A stretch of 64,000 nucleotides of DNA from Pseudomonas wuhanensis (lineage in GTDB: Bacteria; Pseudomonadota; Gammaproteobacteria; Pseudomonadales; Pseudomonadaceae): assembly GCF_030687395.1 (NCBI RefSeq), contig NZ_CP117430.1, positions 6,324,001 to 6,388,000 on the forward strand, written 5' to 3'. The notes beneath the pieces were generated by a model. It was not told the origin of the DNA, ran no database searches, and worked only from the letters and a program-made list of their open reading frames with translations. The translations under genes were made by a program, and so were the position numbers. This document shows positions 62,566-64,000 of the stretch, piece after piece (position 1 is the stretch's first letter; every line of letters begins with the position of its first letter).

Positions 62566-63201
62566 TCACGAATACTGCACTTCAATTTCATCAAGCTGAT
62601 GATCGAAGCTTTTCAGCCGTGCCGTCCACGTATACACCAGCACTTCAAAATCCCGATTGATCACCGCCCCGCCGGTCACTTCCGCGCGCGGGTCGCAGAA
62701 ATCCAGCTGATAGCGTTCGCGGGCCATGGCGTTGGCGACATCGGACAGCTCTCGCGCATTGTTGAGCCAGTGCCAGCCCTCGTCGGCCACTTGCTTGTCC
62801 AGCGCCAGGCATTGTTTTTTCAAGGTTTCGAGGCTTTTTTCCAGCGGTGTACCGGTGAGTTCGCCCATCACCTCCTGGAACGTGCGCCCCGGTTGCCAGT
62901 AACTGCCCCAGAAATACCGGTCGAACACCGTTTCGACGCGACGCAAAGCCACCTTGGTGTCCCAGATCAGCACCAGGGTCTTGCCTTGTTCGAGTTGTCG
63001 TTTCTTGATGCGCTGGTTCTGAAGCGAAGCCCACGCGACCACCACGATAGCCATCACGGCGATCAACGCCGCCGCGCTGTCGAGGAATATCAGCGCCGTG
63101 TCGAGCTGGTGGGCCAGCATGATGCCGTAGAAATAGGTGGCCGACAGCAAAACCAATGCCGCAATGGCGCACCAAAAGCCGGGAGCGTAAGGGTTTTTCA
63201 T
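62566..63201 (-). CDS. Two-helix membrane protein, unknown
   Basis: This 211-residue protein has two N-terminal membrane helices (about 9-28 and 40-61), then a cytoplasmic helical domain with basic start NQRIKKRQLEQGKTLVLIWD. It contains many charged helices (LEKSLETLKKQCLALDKQVA) and a final strand-like VYTWTARLKSFDHQLDEIEV. No family was recognised. The topology recalls small membrane-anchored proteins found singly in Pseudomonas. Confidence 0.7.
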   Translation of the reverse strand: MKNPYAPGFWCAIAALVLLSATYFYGIMLAHQLDTALIFLDSAAALIAVMAIVVVAWASLQNQRIKKRQLEQGKTLVLIWDTKVALRRVETVFDRYFWGSYWQPGRTFQEVMGELTGTPLEKSLETLKKQCLALDKQVADEGWHWLNNARELSDVANAMARERYQLDFCDPRAEVTGGAVINRDFEVLVYTWTARLKSFDHQLDEIEVQYS

Positions 63202-63282
63202 TATTAGATCCCCATGACCAACGCAAGCCTTGATCGACGGGTTCGCCGCGCGCCCCCATCAAATCAAAGCATAGCAACGGCC

Positions 63283-64000
63283 TCAGGGTTTGCCGGGTTG
63301 TGACCCTTGCGTTCGTCCGCTTTCCCAGCCGCCGCCCAAAGCAAGGAACAAATCGATCTGGCTCATCGCGACTTGGGTGTTGGCCGAGGCCAGTTGCGCC
63401 CGTACGTCGGTGTAGGTGCGGGTGGCTTGCAGGTCCGCCAAAAACGACTCGCGACCGGCCTGAAAGAAGCGGTGGGTCTGGTCTGCCGCCCGTTGTGCCG
63501 ATTGCTCGGCGTCTGCCAACGCATCGCGGCGTTGAAGCTGCGCGGAATATTGCGCCAGGCCGGTCTGAGTTTCGCGGATGGCGTTGAGCACCACGCCATC
63601 GAAATGCGCCAGCGCGCCTTGGGTCGCGGCCTCGGCCTCACGGATTCGCGCGCGGGAGCCGTTGGACGGCACGGTCCAGCTCAGCAACGGGCCGAAGCCC
63701 CAGCGATTGGTCGCCGGTTTGCCGAGGTTTTCCAGTATCCCGACGGTGCCAACGCTCGCGCCAATGCTGATGTCCGGGTACAACTCGCCGGTTGCAATGC
63801 CAATCCCGGCGGTCGCGGCCGCCAATCTGCGCTCGGCCTGCCGCACGTCGGGTCGACGCTTGAGCAGCGTGGCGCCGTCACCTACCGGTAACAATTGCGC
63901 AATTTTCGGCAGCTCGGCGCAGTCACTGGTGCCCGCAGGCAATTGCTCGACCGGTTTGGCCAGCAGCATCGACAAGCGGAACAATCCGACCTGACGTGCG
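63283..64000 (-). CDS. NodT-family outer-membrane efflux protein, C-terminal part
   Basis: The frame enters from the window edge with no start inside; a TTG at 63984 is internal. About 239 residues are seen, matching the second repeat of TolC/OprM-type channels: LLKRRPDVRQAERRLAAATA, IGIATGELYPDISIGASVGT, then a helical hairpin with ALAHFDGVVLNAIRETQTGL. This outer-membrane factor belongs to an RND or similar pump whose other genes lie outside the window. The lipoprotein signal is not visible. Confidence 0.88.
   Translation of the reverse strand, partial: ARQVGLFRLSMLLAKPVEQLPAGTSDCAELPKIAQLLPVGDGATLLKRRPDVRQAERRLAAATAGIGIATGELYPDISIGASVGTVGILENLGKPATNRWGFGPLLSWTVPSNGSRARIREAEAATQGALAHFDGVVLNAIRETQTGLAQYSAQLQRRDALADAEQSAQRAADQTHRFFQAGRESFLADLQATRTYTDVRAQLASANTQVAMSQIDLFLALGGGWESGRTQGSQPGKP

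Overview
The window looks like chromosomal DNA of a Pseudomonas of the fluorescens group. The basis is high-GC coding sequence, several classes of short palindromic repeats typical of this group (REP/BIME-like pairs reading CGGGCTTGCCCGCTCCCACA, pairs reading GTGGCGAGGGAGCTTGCTCC, and a GATCGTTCCCACGCTCTGCG family), and recognisable Pseudomonas gene neighbourhoods (epsC-dcyD-tcyJLN, triABC, oscA-sbp-cysTWA, gabDT, pgaABCD). No database could be searched; family names come from recognising sequence.

Left part (1-37 kb): a sulfur-acquisition landscape. A truncated BCCT transporter is followed by serine O-acetyltransferase (epsC), D-cysteine desulfhydrase and a cystine ABC transporter. Next comes an organosulfur module: two SfnB-type acyl-CoA-dehydrogenase-like oxidoreductases, an FMN-dependent monooxygenase and a MetQNI-type importer. 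A triABC-type RND pump, a lone AAA ATPase, a four-gene amino-acid-type ABC importer, a 31-residue ORF, an orphan MetQ-type binding protein and a short sigma-54 activator follow. A mixed stretch (small hydrolase, fatty acid desaturase with divergent AraC regulator, receiver-only response regulator, Crp/Fnr regulator with divergent Mpo1-like protein) leads to the sulfate operon cysA-cysW-cysT-sbp-oscA. Several AT-rich inverted repeats sit upstream of these genes and may be operators of a sulfur-starvation regulon.

Middle (37-48.7 kb): a GGDEF/EAL protein, a second desaturase, a GGDEF protein, an HDOD response regulator, gabT and gabD, a tRNA-Arg(CCG), then a small accessory patch. The patch holds a ParE/Phd-type toxin-antitoxin pair with a probable operator, decayed copies of its antitoxin and of an acidic small protein, and a structured leader with mutually exclusive helices in front of a 31-codon ORF coupled by ATGA overlap to a DUF3077-like gene. 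A second, degenerate copy of the leader lies at about 14.3 kb next to a truncated relative of the same small-gene family. This leader/small-ORF/DUF unit is the strongest candidate for something not yet described.

Right part (48.7-64 kb): a tightly overlapped vWA lipoprotein / ECF sigma factor / single-pass membrane protein operon, a periplasmic PEBP-like protein, a Rieske-FAD reductase, the complete pgaABCD exopolysaccharide operon, a DUF945 (YdgA) protein, a membrane protein of unknown function and the start-truncated end of a NodT-type outer-membrane efflux protein.
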